Source: JAXLSZ01 sp046330315
GTDB taxonomy: Bacteria > Actinomycetota > Thermoleophilia > Solirubrobacterales > 70-9
Length of the DNA stretch: 64,000 bases
Direction: 5' to 3'
NCBI GenBank assembly: GCA_046330315.1
Contig: JAXLSZ010000005.1
Span: 62,001 to 126,000, forward strand
Made by a program: the position numbers and the translations under genes. The notes under the pieces were generated by a model. The model was not told the origin of the DNA, searched no databases, and worked only from the letters and a program-made list of their open reading frames with translations. Each line of letters starts with the position of its first letter. The first letter of the stretch is position 1. Below are positions 31,318 to 39,161 of this stretch, one piece after another.

Positions 31318-33720
31318 TCAGCTATCGGCCGACTCGGCCGCCGCGACCGCCGGCTTGCCGGCGGCGCGGCCCTCGAAGTAGCCCTCGCCCTCGACGCTGA
31401 TCCTCGGCAGGATGCGGTCGAGGCGCTCGGGGAGCCACCAGGCGCGGTCGCCGAGCAGGACCATCAGCGCCGGCACCAGCAGGCAGCGGACCACCGTGGC
31501 GTCGATCGCGATCGCGATCGCGAGCCCGACCCCGAACTCCTTGACCACCGGGTTGCCGTTGAGCACGAAGCTGGAGAACACGAAGACCATGATCAGCGCC
31601 GCCGAGGTGATCACCCGCCCCGTGTTGGAGAGGCCCTCGATCACCGAGCGCTTGGCGTCGCGGCGCTCGAGGTAGTGCTCGCGCATCTGCGTCAGCAGGA
31701 AGACCTCGTAGTCCATCGAGAGGCCGAAGAGGATCGCGAACATCAGCAGCGGCACGTAGCTGACGATCGGGATCGCGTGGTCGAGCCCGACCAGCGATGA
31801 CCCCCAGCCTTTCTGGAAGACCGCGGTGACCACGCCGTAGGCCGCCCCCACCGAGAGCAGGTTGAGGAACGCCGCCTTCAGCGGCACGAAGATCGAGCGG
31901 AAGGCGACCAGCAGCACGACGAAGCTGAGGCCGACGACGAGCAGGATCATCAGCGGCAGCTTCTGGCTGATCTCCTCGGCGAGGTCGATGTAGCCGGCGG
32001 TCTGACCGCCCACGTAGACCGCCAGGTCGGTGCCCTTGACCGCCCCCGGGATCACCGTGTCGCGCAGGTTCTTGACCAGCGCCACAGTTGAGTCCGCGGA
32101 CGGCGAGGACTTCGAGACCGCGGTGAAGGCCGCGACCGTCTTCTTCTTGCCGAGGATGGCCGGCGTCACCGCCGCGACGTCGGGCTGCCCGGAGATCTGC
32201 TTCTCGAGGTTGGTCAGCCTCGGGTCGCCGGCCGGGTTCTCCGCCTTCTTGCGCTGCTCGTCGAGCTGGCGCTGCTGGGAGGCGGTCTTCTGGTCCGCCT
32301 GCTTGGCGGCCTCCTGGGGCGGCAGCCCGGCGGCCTGCGCCTCCGCGGTCAGCTGCTGCTTGGTGGCTTCGAGCTGCTGCTGCTGGCGCTCGACGGCCTT
32401 CACGTTCGCCTGATCGGGCTCGGCAGGCCTCCCCAGCTTCACCGCGATCAGCAACGGGCTGTTGTACCCGGGGCCGAACCCCGCGGCGATCCCGTCGTAG
32501 GCCTGGCGGGCGGTCGAGGAGGACGGCAGCGAGCTGTTGTCCTGCTGGCCCAGCTCGAGGTCGCGGATCGGCAGCGCCAGGACGACCAGGATCGCCCCTG
32601 CGACGATCGCGCAGGGCAGCGGCCTGCCCGCCACCCAGGTCGCCCAGCGCTCCCAGCCGTGCGGCCGGGAGTCGTCGGGGTGGGTCCTGCCGAGCTTGAC
32701 GCGCAGCGAGTCGATCCTGGGGCCGAGGGCGCCGAGCATCGCCGGCAGCAGGGTGATCGCGGCCGCCACGGCGACGACGACCGCGATCGCCGCTGTCAGG
32801 CCCAGCGAGGTGACCAGCGGTATCCCGGCGACGAACAGCGAGCAGAGCGCGATCATCACCGTGAACCCGGCGAAGACGACCGCCCCTCCCGCCGTCGCGG
32901 TGGCGCGCGCCACCGATTCCATCATCTCCATTCCGTCGCGGAGCTGGAGCTTGTGGCGGGTGACGATGAACAGCGCGTAGTCGATGCCGACGCCGAGCCC
33001 GATCATCGTCGCCAGGGTCGAGGCGACGCTGGGGACCTCCATGACGCTCTCCGCGAGCTTGATCAGCGACAGCGCGCAGGCCAGGCCGAGCACCGCCGAG
33101 AGGATCGGCATCGCCATCGCCGTGACCGTGCCGAAGGCGAAGAGCAGGATGATCACGGCGGCGGTGATCCCGATCGCCTCGCTGATCTCGGTGGAGGGCT
33201 TGGAGAGCTGCTGGCCGACGTAGCCGCCGATCGAGACGTCGAGCCCGGCGGCCTCGGCGGGGTTCGCCGCATCGAGGACCGCCTGGGCCTCGTCCTCGTC
33301 GAGGTCGGCGGGCGCGACGCTCAGGACCACGGGGATGTAGCCCGTCCTTTCGTCCTTGGAGAGGAAGTTCTTGCCGGCGGCGGAGAGCGGGCTGACCGCG
33401 CTGGTCACGTTCGGGTCCCGGTCGAGGTTGGCGACCGTCCGCGAGACGGCCTTGGCGTAGGGCTGGTCGGTGAGCCTGGAGCCGGCCGGGGCGACCATCA
33501 CCATCGGGTTTGTCCCGTTGGCCTGCGCGGGGAGGTCCTCGTTGAGCAGGTTGGTGGCGTTGGTGGACCCGGTGCCCGGCAGGGTCAGGTTGTCGTTGGT
33601 CTTGTCTCCGGAGGCCTGGCCGAGCAGCACCAGTGCGACCGCCGCGACCACCCAGGCGGCGATCACCGGCCAGTGGTATTTGCTGCAGAAGCGCCCGATC
33701 GCGTAGAGAGGGGCGGTCAA
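31318..33720 (-). CDS. MMPL-family RND transporter
   Basis: 800 residues from TTG 33720. One helix, a large outer domain, five helices, a second outer domain, six helices, as in MmpL proteins that export lipids or other hydrophobic molecules. Hallmarks: GLGVGIDYALFIVTRH in the first half and ILFGLSMDYEVFLLTQMREH in the second, whose Asp-Tyr pairs form the proton relay. The second outer domain contains a Gln/Lys/Ala-rich helix likely to be a coiled coil (AVERQQQQLEATKQQLTAEA). It lies between two ferritin-like Tat proteins and pgsA. Confidence 0.9.
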   Translation of the reverse strand: MTAPLYAIGRFCSKYHWPVIAAWVVAAVALVLLGQASGDKTNDNLTLPGTGSTNATNLLNEDLPAQANGTNPMVMVAPAGSRLTDQPYAKAVSRTVANLDRDPNVTSAVSPLSAAGKNFLSKDERTGYIPVVLSVAPADLDEDEAQAVLDAANPAEAAGLDVSIGGYVGQQLSKPSTEISEAIGITAAVIILLFAFGTVTAMAMPILSAVLGLACALSLIKLAESVMEVPSVASTLATMIGLGVGIDYALFIVTRHKLQLRDGMEMMESVARATATAGGAVVFAGFTVMIALCSLFVAGIPLVTSLGLTAAIAVVVAVAAAITLLPAMLGALGPRIDSLRVKLGRTHPDDSRPHGWERWATWVAGRPLPCAIVAGAILVVLALPIRDLELGQQDNSSLPSSSTARQAYDGIAAGFGPGYNSPLLIAVKLGRPAEPDQANVKAVERQQQQLEATKQQLTAEAQAAGLPPQEAAKQADQKTASQQRQLDEQRKKAENPAGDPRLTNLEKQISGQPDVAAVTPAILGKKKTVAAFTAVSKSSPSADSTVALVKNLRDTVIPGAVKGTDLAVYVGGQTAGYIDLAEEISQKLPLMILLVVGLSFVVLLVAFRSIFVPLKAAFLNLLSVGAAYGVVTAVFQKGWGSSLVGLDHAIPIVSYVPLLMFAILFGLSMDYEVFLLTQMREHYLERRDAKRSVIEGLSNTGRVITSAALIMVFVFSSFVLNGNPVVKEFGVGLAIAIAIDATVVRCLLVPALMVLLGDRAWWLPERLDRILPRISVEGEGYFEGRAAGKPAVAAAESADS

Positions 33721-33731
33721 GTGGCCGCAGT

Positions 33732-34355
33732 CTAAGGGCCGCCCCCGCCGCTCCCGGGCGGCGGCGAGACGCCGGCCTCGAAGGCGTCGGGGACCGCCTC
33801 GGCCGGACCGGCGCCGGCCGCCTCGCGGAGCAGCACGAGGTGCTGGGCGTCGCTCGAAAGGATCGGCCCGAGCAGGGCGATCAGTGCCGGGCCCGCGAGG
33901 CGGCGGAGAGCCGCCACCTGGGCGACCACGGCGGCGTTCTCAAGGCCGATCGCGGCGCGGGCCGCGGCCTTCATGCCGGCGGGGCCCGGGGACGGAGACC
34001 TCAGGGCGGGCGGGACCGCGGCCCCCGGGGGCGCCGGGACCTCCTCCCCGAGCCGCCGCAGGGCGGCGCCGAGGGCGGCCAGGTGGGCGCGCTCCTGCTC
34101 GCGCAGCAGCCGGAACAGGGCGGCCCCCGGGGCGGGAAGCGCCTCGGCGGCGAGTGCCGCGGAGTAGGCCGCCTCGCAGGCCCGCTCGGCGGCGATCACC
34201 CCGGCGAGGATCCCGGCGTCCTCGTCTGCGGCCGGCGCGGCGGCGAGGGCGTCCTGGGCGGCCAGGACCGAGGCCGACCCGGCGCCGAGGGCGGTGGCCG
34301 GTGCGGCCACGGAGAGCCCGATCCGGGCCAGCGCCCTGCGCCGGGTCAGGGTCAC
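33732..34355 (-). CDS. Tat-exported ferritin-like protein (second of pair)
   Basis: 207 residues from GTG 34355. N-terminal twin-arginine-type signal TLTRRRALARIGLSVAAP then a hydrophobic stretch to about residue 35. The mature part is Ala-rich helical with Glu/His at ferritin-like positions (IAAERACEAAYSAALAAE, LLREQERAHLAALGAALRRL, DAQHLVLLREAAGA), as in the Ferritin_2/DUF4439 group. It ends in a Pro/Gly tail. It is 31 bp after a paralogue and 11 bp before the MMPL gene. Metal binding is inference. Confidence 0.75.
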   Translation of the reverse strand: MTLTRRRALARIGLSVAAPATALGAGSASVLAAQDALAAAPAADEDAGILAGVIAAERACEAAYSAALAAEALPAPGAALFRLLREQERAHLAALGAALRRLGEEVPAPPGAAVPPALRSPSPGPAGMKAAARAAIGLENAAVVAQVAALRRLAGPALIALLGPILSSDAQHLVLLREAAGAGPAEAVPDAFEAGVSPPPGSGGGGP

Positions 34356-34386
34356 CCGCGCACCGCCCGGCCCTCGCCGCTGCCGG

Positions 34387-34965
34387 TCATTCCCCCTGCG
34401 GCCTCGATCCGCGCACGAAGGCGCTCGGCGCTCCCGGGAGGCCGCGCGCCTGCGAGACGACCGCGAGGTGCTGGGCCTCGTTGGCCGCGATCTCGGCGCA
34501 GGTCGCGCGGATGTCGGGGGCCTCGATCCTCGGCACCGCCCGCCGGTAGGCGCCGATCGCGGCGCTCTCGACCGCCGCGGCAAGCCGCAGCGCGGCCCCC
34601 GGACCGGGCACCCGGTCCGGCGCCATCGCCAGCGGCTCCACCGCCGGATCGCCGCCCCGCAGCTTGATCGCCCTGGTCAGGGTGTCGGCGTGCTCCATCT
34701 CCTGGTCGGCGAAGTGGCGCGCGGTGGCGCGCTCGCTCCCGCGCAGACCCCGGACGATCGCCCCGTAGGCATCGACCATGCCCAGCTCGAGGGCGAGCAG
34801 GCGCCGCACGACCTCGAGGTCGGCGCTCGACTTGCTGAGCCCCGTCCCCGGCCCCGCCACGCCGCCGCAGCCGGAGAGCAGGCTGGCTGCGCCCGCGGTG
34901 GCCGCGGCCCCGGAGACGGCCAGGAGGCCGCGCCGCGAGAGCGGTTCGGAGATGATCGGCGCCAT
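34387..34965 (-). CDS. Tat-exported ferritin-like lipoprotein (first of pair)
   Basis: 192 residues from ATG 34965. Signal with twin-arginine (EPLSRRGLLAVSGAAATA) followed by a lipobox LLSGC, so probably exported folded and lipidated. Ferritin-like helices hold ALELGMVDAYGAIVRGL, HFADQEMEHADTLTRAIKLR (ExxH) and CAEIAANEAQHLAVVSQA (ExxxxH). The pair with the next gene suggests a di-metal helical bundle at the outer face of the membrane. Its start codon overlaps that of the divergent glycosylase gene. Confidence 0.78.
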   Translation of the reverse strand: MAPIISEPLSRRGLLAVSGAAATAGAASLLSGCGGVAGPGTGLSKSSADLEVVRRLLALELGMVDAYGAIVRGLRGSERATARHFADQEMEHADTLTRAIKLRGGDPAVEPLAMAPDRVPGPGAALRLAAAVESAAIGAYRRAVPRIEAPDIRATCAEIAANEAQHLAVVSQARGLPGAPSAFVRGSRPQGE

Positions 34966-35674
34966 GGCCGGATCATCCCCCAAGCCCGGGCGGCGCGGGC
35001 CGGCGCTCGCCGCGCTCGCCCGCGAGGTGCACCGCTGCCGCCGCTGCCCGCGCCTGGTCGAGTGGCGGGAGGGCTGCGCCGCCGATCCCCCCAAGCGCTT
35101 CCGCGGCGAGGAGTACTGGGCGAGGCCGCTGGAGGGTTTCGGGGACCCTGCCGCCCGCCTGCTGGTCGTGGGGCTCGCGCCGGCGGCCCACGGGGGCAAC
35201 CGGACCGGGCGGATCTTCACCGGGGACCGCTCGGGGGACTGGCTCTTCGCGGCGCTCCACCGGGCCGGATACGCCAACCGCCCCACCTCGGTGCGCCGTG
35301 GCGACGGCCTCGCCCTCACCGGCGCCTACGTCACAGCGGTGAACCGCTGCCCGCCACCCGCCAACCGGCCGACCCCGGCCGAGCGCGACAACTGCCTTCC
35401 CTTCCTCGAGCGGGAACTTTCCCTGCTCGCCGACGTCAGGGCCATCGTCGCCCTCGGCTCCTGGGCCTGGGACGGCGCCCTGCGCGCGGTGGCGGCGCTG
35501 GAGGGCTCGCCGGTGCGGCCCAAGCCGCGGTTTGCCCACGGCGCGGAGGCCGGAGCCGCAGGCTGGACCCTGCTCGGCTGCTACCACCCCAGCCAGCAGA
35601 ACACCTTCACCGGCCGCCTCACCGAGGAGATGCTCGATGCGGTCTTCGCCAGGGGGCGGGAGCTCTGCGGGTAG
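34964..35674 (+). CDS. Uracil-DNA glycosylase family 5 (UdgB-like)
   Basis: 236 residues. Iron-sulfur uracil-DNA glycosylase that removes uracil, and in family 5 also hypoxanthine and ethenocytosine. Four Cys expected for the 4Fe-4S cluster: HRCRRCPRL near residues 22-27, VNRCPPPANRP near 128 and LLGCYHPSQQNTF near 205. Motif A is VGLAPAAHGGNRTGRIFTGD, which lacks the catalytic Asp of family 4 (GEAPG) and so fits family 5. Motif B is the HPSQQNTF stretch. ATG 34964 overlaps the ATG of the divergent ferritin-like gene; GTG or later starts are not better supported. Confidence 0.9.
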   Translation: MAGSSPKPGRRGPALAALAREVHRCRRCPRLVEWREGCAADPPKRFRGEEYWARPLEGFGDPAARLLVVGLAPAAHGGNRTGRIFTGDRSGDWLFAALHRAGYANRPTSVRRGDGLALTGAYVTAVNRCPPPANRPTPAERDNCLPFLERELSLLADVRAIVALGSWAWDGALRAVAALEGSPVRPKPRFAHGAEAGAAGWTLLGCYHPSQQNTFTGRLTEEMLDAVFARGRELCG

Positions 35675-35750
35675 GCGGTCTCGGGATCCCCCCGAGGACG
35701 CTACCCGGGGGCCGGCGGTCAGGGCCGGGCCTGCAGGTAAGGTCGCCGGG

Positions 35751-36206
35751 ATGCGGACGGGATCCACAGCGACCGGGATCGCCCGCCTCTGCGCCGCGTC
35801 GCTCGCCCTGCTCGCGATGGCGGCGCCGGCGGTCGCCGGTCTGGCCGGCTGCGGCGCCTCGGGCGGGGAGACGACCGGCGCCGCCAGGACTGCGAAGCGG
35901 AAGGCCGCCCCGGTCGGGGCAGCGGCGAAGAGCTGTGCCAAGGCCTCCCTCGCCGGCGGGGGCAGGGCGGGCAGCGGTGGAACGGCCCGGACGCTCCGGG
36001 TCACCGGGGTCGGGTGCCGCCAGGGCTCGGCGGTGCTCTCCGCCTGGGTGACGCGGGGGTGCGCGCCGGGAGCGGGAGAGTCGCGCTCGTCCTGCACCGT
36101 GCGGCGCTTCCGCTGCCTCTCGGTGCGGGGCGGGCGCGGCGTCTCGGTGAGCTGCTCACGGCCGGGCCGCTCGATCTCCTTCCTCTGGGTCCGGTCCCGC
36201 TCCTGA
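35751..36206 (+). CDS. Putative cysteine-rich lipoprotein
   Basis: 151 residues from ATG 35751. Signal peptide with hydrophobic core AASLALLAMAAPAVAGLAG and a lipobox-like LAGC at about residue 34. The mature part is Ala/Gly/Ser-rich and then has five or six Cys (SCAKASL, GVGCRQG, RGCAPG, SSCTV, FRCLSV, VSCSR) that could form disulfides. No domain recognised. It is followed by palindromic element copy 3. Confidence 0.6.
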   Translation: MRTGSTATGIARLCAASLALLAMAAPAVAGLAGCGASGGETTGAARTAKRKAAPVGAAAKSCAKASLAGGGRAGSGGTARTLRVTGVGCRQGSAVLSAWVTRGCAPGAGESRSSCTVRRFRCLSVRGGRGVSVSCSRPGRSISFLWVRSRS

Positions 36207-36228
36207 GCAGCGGGGGCCGGCCCGGCCC

Positions 36229-36279
36229 GTTCGCTGAACCGGATCGACACCCATGGGTGCCTCAACCCTTCAGCGAGCG
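36229..36279. repeat. Dispersed palindromic element, copy 3
   Basis: Left arm GTTCGCTGAACC (36229-36240), inner palindrome ACACCCATGGGTGC (about 36247-36260), right arm CTTCAGCGAGCG (36268-36279). It lies between the lipoprotein gene and the tRNA-Thr fragment, at the left edge of the polysaccharide locus. Confidence 0.7.
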
Positions 36280-36330
36280 CCGGGGCGATGGGAACGGCAA
36301 TGGGGAGGCGGGTGATGCGGCTGCAGGGCG

Positions 36331-36392
36331 ATGAAGGGGTCAGCGGCTCAAGTCCGCTCGCCGGCGTCAGCGGCTCAAGTCCGCTCGCCGGC
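36331..36392 (+). pseudogene. 3' fragment of tRNA-Thr (CGT), second copy in tandem
   Basis: 36331-36365 matches the 3' half of the intact tRNA-Thr(CGT) at 51369-51403 in 34 of 35 positions (one T to C in the T loop). 36366-36392 is a second, 27-nt copy of the same T arm and acceptor end (GTCAGCGGCTCAAGTCCGCT then CGCCGGC). No 5' half is present, so it is not a functional tRNA. Same strand as the intact gene 15 kb to the right. Confidence 0.88.
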
Positions 36393-36409
36393 CCTGGGCG
36401 GCGAGCTGA

Positions 36410-37405
36410 TCAGGTCCCCGCCATGGTCGCCGACAGGCCGGGTTCGACCTGCTCCGCGATCCACGCGTAGGTCTTCCTCATCCCCTCCCGAAGCGGGGTC
36501 GAAGGTGCCCAGCCGTGGACGCTCTGGATCAAAGAGTTGTCGGAGTTCCGGCCCCGAACGCCCTGCGGGGCGTCGAGGTCGTAGTCCCTGTCGAGCTCGA
36601 CTCCGGCGATCTCCTCGACGATATCGACCAGCTCGTCGATCGTCACCAACTCCGAGCTCCCCAGGTTGACGGGCTCGATCCGGGGGCCCTCCGCGATCAT
36701 CACCGTGCCCTCCACGCAGTCGTCTATGAACATGAAGCTCCTCGTCTGGCGGCCATCCCCCCAGATCTGGATCCGCCCCGATCCACTCCGCACTGCCTCG
36801 GCAACCTTCCTGCAGATCGCGGCAGGGGCCTTCTCGCGACCTCCCGACCACGCGCCCTTCGGACCATAGACGTTGTGGTAGCGGGCAACCCGTGTCTCGA
36901 GGCCGAAATCCTCGAGGAAGTGACGGCACATCCGCTCGCTGAACAGCTTCTCCCACCCGTACCCGTCCTCCGGCGCAGCCGGGTATGCGTCCGCCTCCCG
37001 AAGGGCAACAGCCTCGGGAGCGGATTGACGGTCGGCGGCGTACACACAGGCGGACGACGAATAGAAGAAGCGTTCCACATTGGCATCGCGCGCCGCGACC
37101 AGCATGTGTGTGGAAATCAGGGACGACAGCATGCACAGCGCCTTGTTGCTTTCGATGAATCCCATTCCACCCATATCGGCAGCGAGGTTGTACACCTCAC
37201 TCATGCCGACGGTAGCTCTATCGCACTCGACGCGCAAGGTGAGATCAGAGGTCCAGTTCTCGGCCTCGTCGAACAGCTGGCACCACTCCTCGAGAGGCTT
37301 GCGGTCCACGCACCGCACCGTTCTCCCCCGCTCCAGGAGACGGGCGGCCAGGTGCCCGCCAATGAATCCTCCACCCCCTGTAATGAGCACCCCGCGATCC
37401 GGCAT
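36410..37405 (-). CDS. GDP-mannose 3,5-epimerase-like NAD-dependent epimerase
   Basis: 331 residues from ATG 37405. Extended SDR: VLITGGGGFIGGHLA at the N terminus, active-site SSSACVYAAD and YGWEKLFSE (Tyr/Lys). It closely follows GDP-D-mannose 3,5-epimerase: NLAADMGGMGFIESNKA, RYHNVYGPKGAWSGGREKAP, WGDGRQTRSFMFIDDCVEG, and the tail PQGVRGRNSDNSLIQ. The reaction gives GDP-L-galactose or GDP-L-gulose, best known for plant ascorbate but also used for bacterial polysaccharide sugars. First gene inside the locus, facing the tRNA fragment. Confidence 0.85.
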   Translation of the reverse strand: MPDRGVLITGGGGFIGGHLAARLLERGRTVRCVDRKPLEEWCQLFDEAENWTSDLTLRVECDRATVGMSEVYNLAADMGGMGFIESNKALCMLSSLISTHMLVAARDANVERFFYSSSACVYAADRQSAPEAVALREADAYPAAPEDGYGWEKLFSERMCRHFLEDFGLETRVARYHNVYGPKGAWSGGREKAPAAICRKVAEAVRSGSGRIQIWGDGRQTRSFMFIDDCVEGTVMIAEGPRIEPVNLGSSELVTIDELVDIVEEIAGVELDRDYDLDAPQGVRGRNSDNSLIQSVHGWAPSTPLREGMRKTYAWIAEQVEPGLSATMAGT

Positions 37406-37489
37406 TGTCAGGACGATCCTATCCCACGTGTCACGGCTTCCCGGCGTCCCCGTCCGACGGGCCACAGCAGGGCTATGCTCGGATGCCGA

Positions 37490-38233
37490 ATGACCGTGCT
37501 GCACCGCATGCGAAAGGTCGCCCGCCGATTCGGGCTCGACGTCCAGCGGGCCGACTCGACTGGGAGCGCCCGCTTGGGCGCCCTGCTGCGAAATCGAGAA
37601 ATCACCTGCGTGCTGGACGTCGGCGCCAACAGCGGGCAGTACGCACGCCGGCTACGAAGGGCCGGTTATGCCGGAGAGATCCGCTCGTTTGAGCCACTTC
37701 CCGATGCCTTCTCCCGCCTGGCCCGGCGTGCCTCCCGAGACCCGCGCTGGCAGGCCGAGCGAGTCGCGCTTGGCCCCCGCGACGGCGAGACGGAGCTCCA
37801 CGTCTCGGGCAACCCCGGCGCGACCAGCAGCTCGATCCTTCCGATGCTTCCCCGCCACAGACAGGCTGCCCCGGACGCACGCTACCTGCGTACCATCGAG
37901 GTTCCCATCCGGCGCCTCGACACGATCTGGCACGATGTCGTGCCCGCCGGGGGCGTCAACTTCTTGAAGCTGGACGTGCAGGGCTTCGAGGTCGCCGCGC
38001 TCGACGGGGCGAGCCAATCCCTGGGGCGCGTCGCCGGTTTGCAGATGGAGATCTCACTGGTACCCCTCTACGAGGGAGCACCCAGCCTCCGGGACATCCT
38101 GAATCGAACGGACGCTCTCGGAATGCACCTCGTCCATCTCGAGCCCGGCTTCTTCGACCCCCACACCCGGGAACTGCTGCAGGTCGACGGCGTCTTCATG
38201 CGTCCACACGGACCCTTGCCGGCACCGACCTGA
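37490..38233 (+). CDS. FkbM-family methyltransferase
   Basis: 247 residues from ATG 37490. SAM-binding CVLDVGANSGQYARRLRRAG, then FEPLPDAFSRLARRA and VALGPRDGETELHVS, the FkbM pattern; LKLDVQGFEVAALDGA is the post-II acidic loop. FkbM enzymes O-methylate sugars or polyketides, and here a sugar is likely. Its last 38 bp overlap the convergent methyltransferase gene. Confidence 0.88.
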   Translation: MTVLHRMRKVARRFGLDVQRADSTGSARLGALLRNREITCVLDVGANSGQYARRLRRAGYAGEIRSFEPLPDAFSRLARRASRDPRWQAERVALGPRDGETELHVSGNPGATSSSILPMLPRHRQAAPDARYLRTIEVPIRRLDTIWHDVVPAGGVNFLKLDVQGFEVAALDGASQSLGRVAGLQMEISLVPLYEGAPSLRDILNRTDALGMHLVHLEPGFFDPHTRELLQVDGVFMRPHGPLPAPT

Positions 38234-38879
38234 CGCCGCGTGGCCGGACGGCGATCAGCGACTTCGACATTCCGAGAATCCGCTCCCGCCTCACCTCGCA
38301 ACCGGGGAAGAGCCGTCGCATCTCGCCCGGCGAGAGCAACTCCAACTCCTCGAGCATCCTGTCGACGTACTGCCGGTCGGGTCGCGTGGCGATTCCCCAC
38401 ACCGTGAAGTTTCGCAGCAGGCGCCGCTGAGCGGCTCTCGGCAGATAGTGAACAAACGGAGTCAGCAGATGCGGCTCGACTGGGAACCAGCGTGAAGGAG
38501 TCTGCACCCATACACCCTCGCCGACTCTCAAGGCCTCTCGGGCGAATCGTGCCTGTCTCGCGTAGTCACCGAGATGTTCGATCACCGAGTTGGAGAAGAC
38601 GATTTCGAATGACCTATCGGCAAATGGCAGGGCCGTCGCCGTTCCCCGCACGTATGTCAGATTCTCCGGGAGAGCCGCGACAGGAGGAGAAGACGTATTC
38701 AAGAGGGTAATGGTGAGCTCGACATCGCAGTCCTCCCAGAACTCCGGGGTGCCCCCGACATCAAGGACCGTCGTCTGAGGCTCCGGGCGAAAGCACTCGA
38801 GAAAGGACCGCATCCGTGCCGGCCGGAAACGCCTGCCGAGGAGGCGATAGATCCGGTGTACTTGGGCCCCGGAGGCCAT
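38196..38879 (-). CDS. Class I SAM-dependent methyltransferase
   Basis: 227 residues from ATG 38879 (MASGAQVHRIYRLLGRRF). Methyltransf_11 plan: TVLDVGGTPEFWEDCDVE (glycine loop), GTATALPFADRSFEIVFSNS (motif II-III), then VIEHLGDYARQARFAREALR. It probably acts on a sugar or a lipid-linked intermediate of the polysaccharide. Its upstream 280 bp (38880-39161), shared with the sugar transferase, hold no gene; the promoters of both must be there but none is clear. Confidence 0.82.
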   Translation of the reverse strand: MASGAQVHRIYRLLGRRFRPARMRSFLECFRPEPQTTVLDVGGTPEFWEDCDVELTITLLNTSSPPVAALPENLTYVRGTATALPFADRSFEIVFSNSVIEHLGDYARQARFAREALRVGEGVWVQTPSRWFPVEPHLLTPFVHYLPRAAQRRLLRNFTVWGIATRPDRQYVDRMLEELELLSPGEMRRLFPGCEVRRERILGMSKSLIAVRPRGVRSVPARVRVDA

Positions 38880-39161
38880 GGAGGCACGATATCGCCCGGC
38901 CGGCCGCCCCTTCGCCCGGGCGGTGCCCCCGTTGATGGCATCGCCGGGCGGAAAGGCCGCGGGTCGGCCGGTGCGGAGGGCCGAGCTCAAGGCAGGTCTC
39001 CCGGCTCCATGCGTGTCTTGACCGCGCAAATTCGGGAGAGATGACGGTTGACGGGATCCGGGCGGCCTATGATCGGGAAATGGCGTGCGAGGGTCCGGCG
39101 AAGGAGAGGACGGCCCTTGACGAGGATCAGGCAAGGCATCGACATTTCAGAGGGGCACCTG

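Noticed and set aside
39048..39161. TTG 39048 as the start of the sugar transferase
   Set aside because: It lacks a ribosome binding site and adds a basic segment without similarity; ATG 39162 has AGAGGGG at the right distance.
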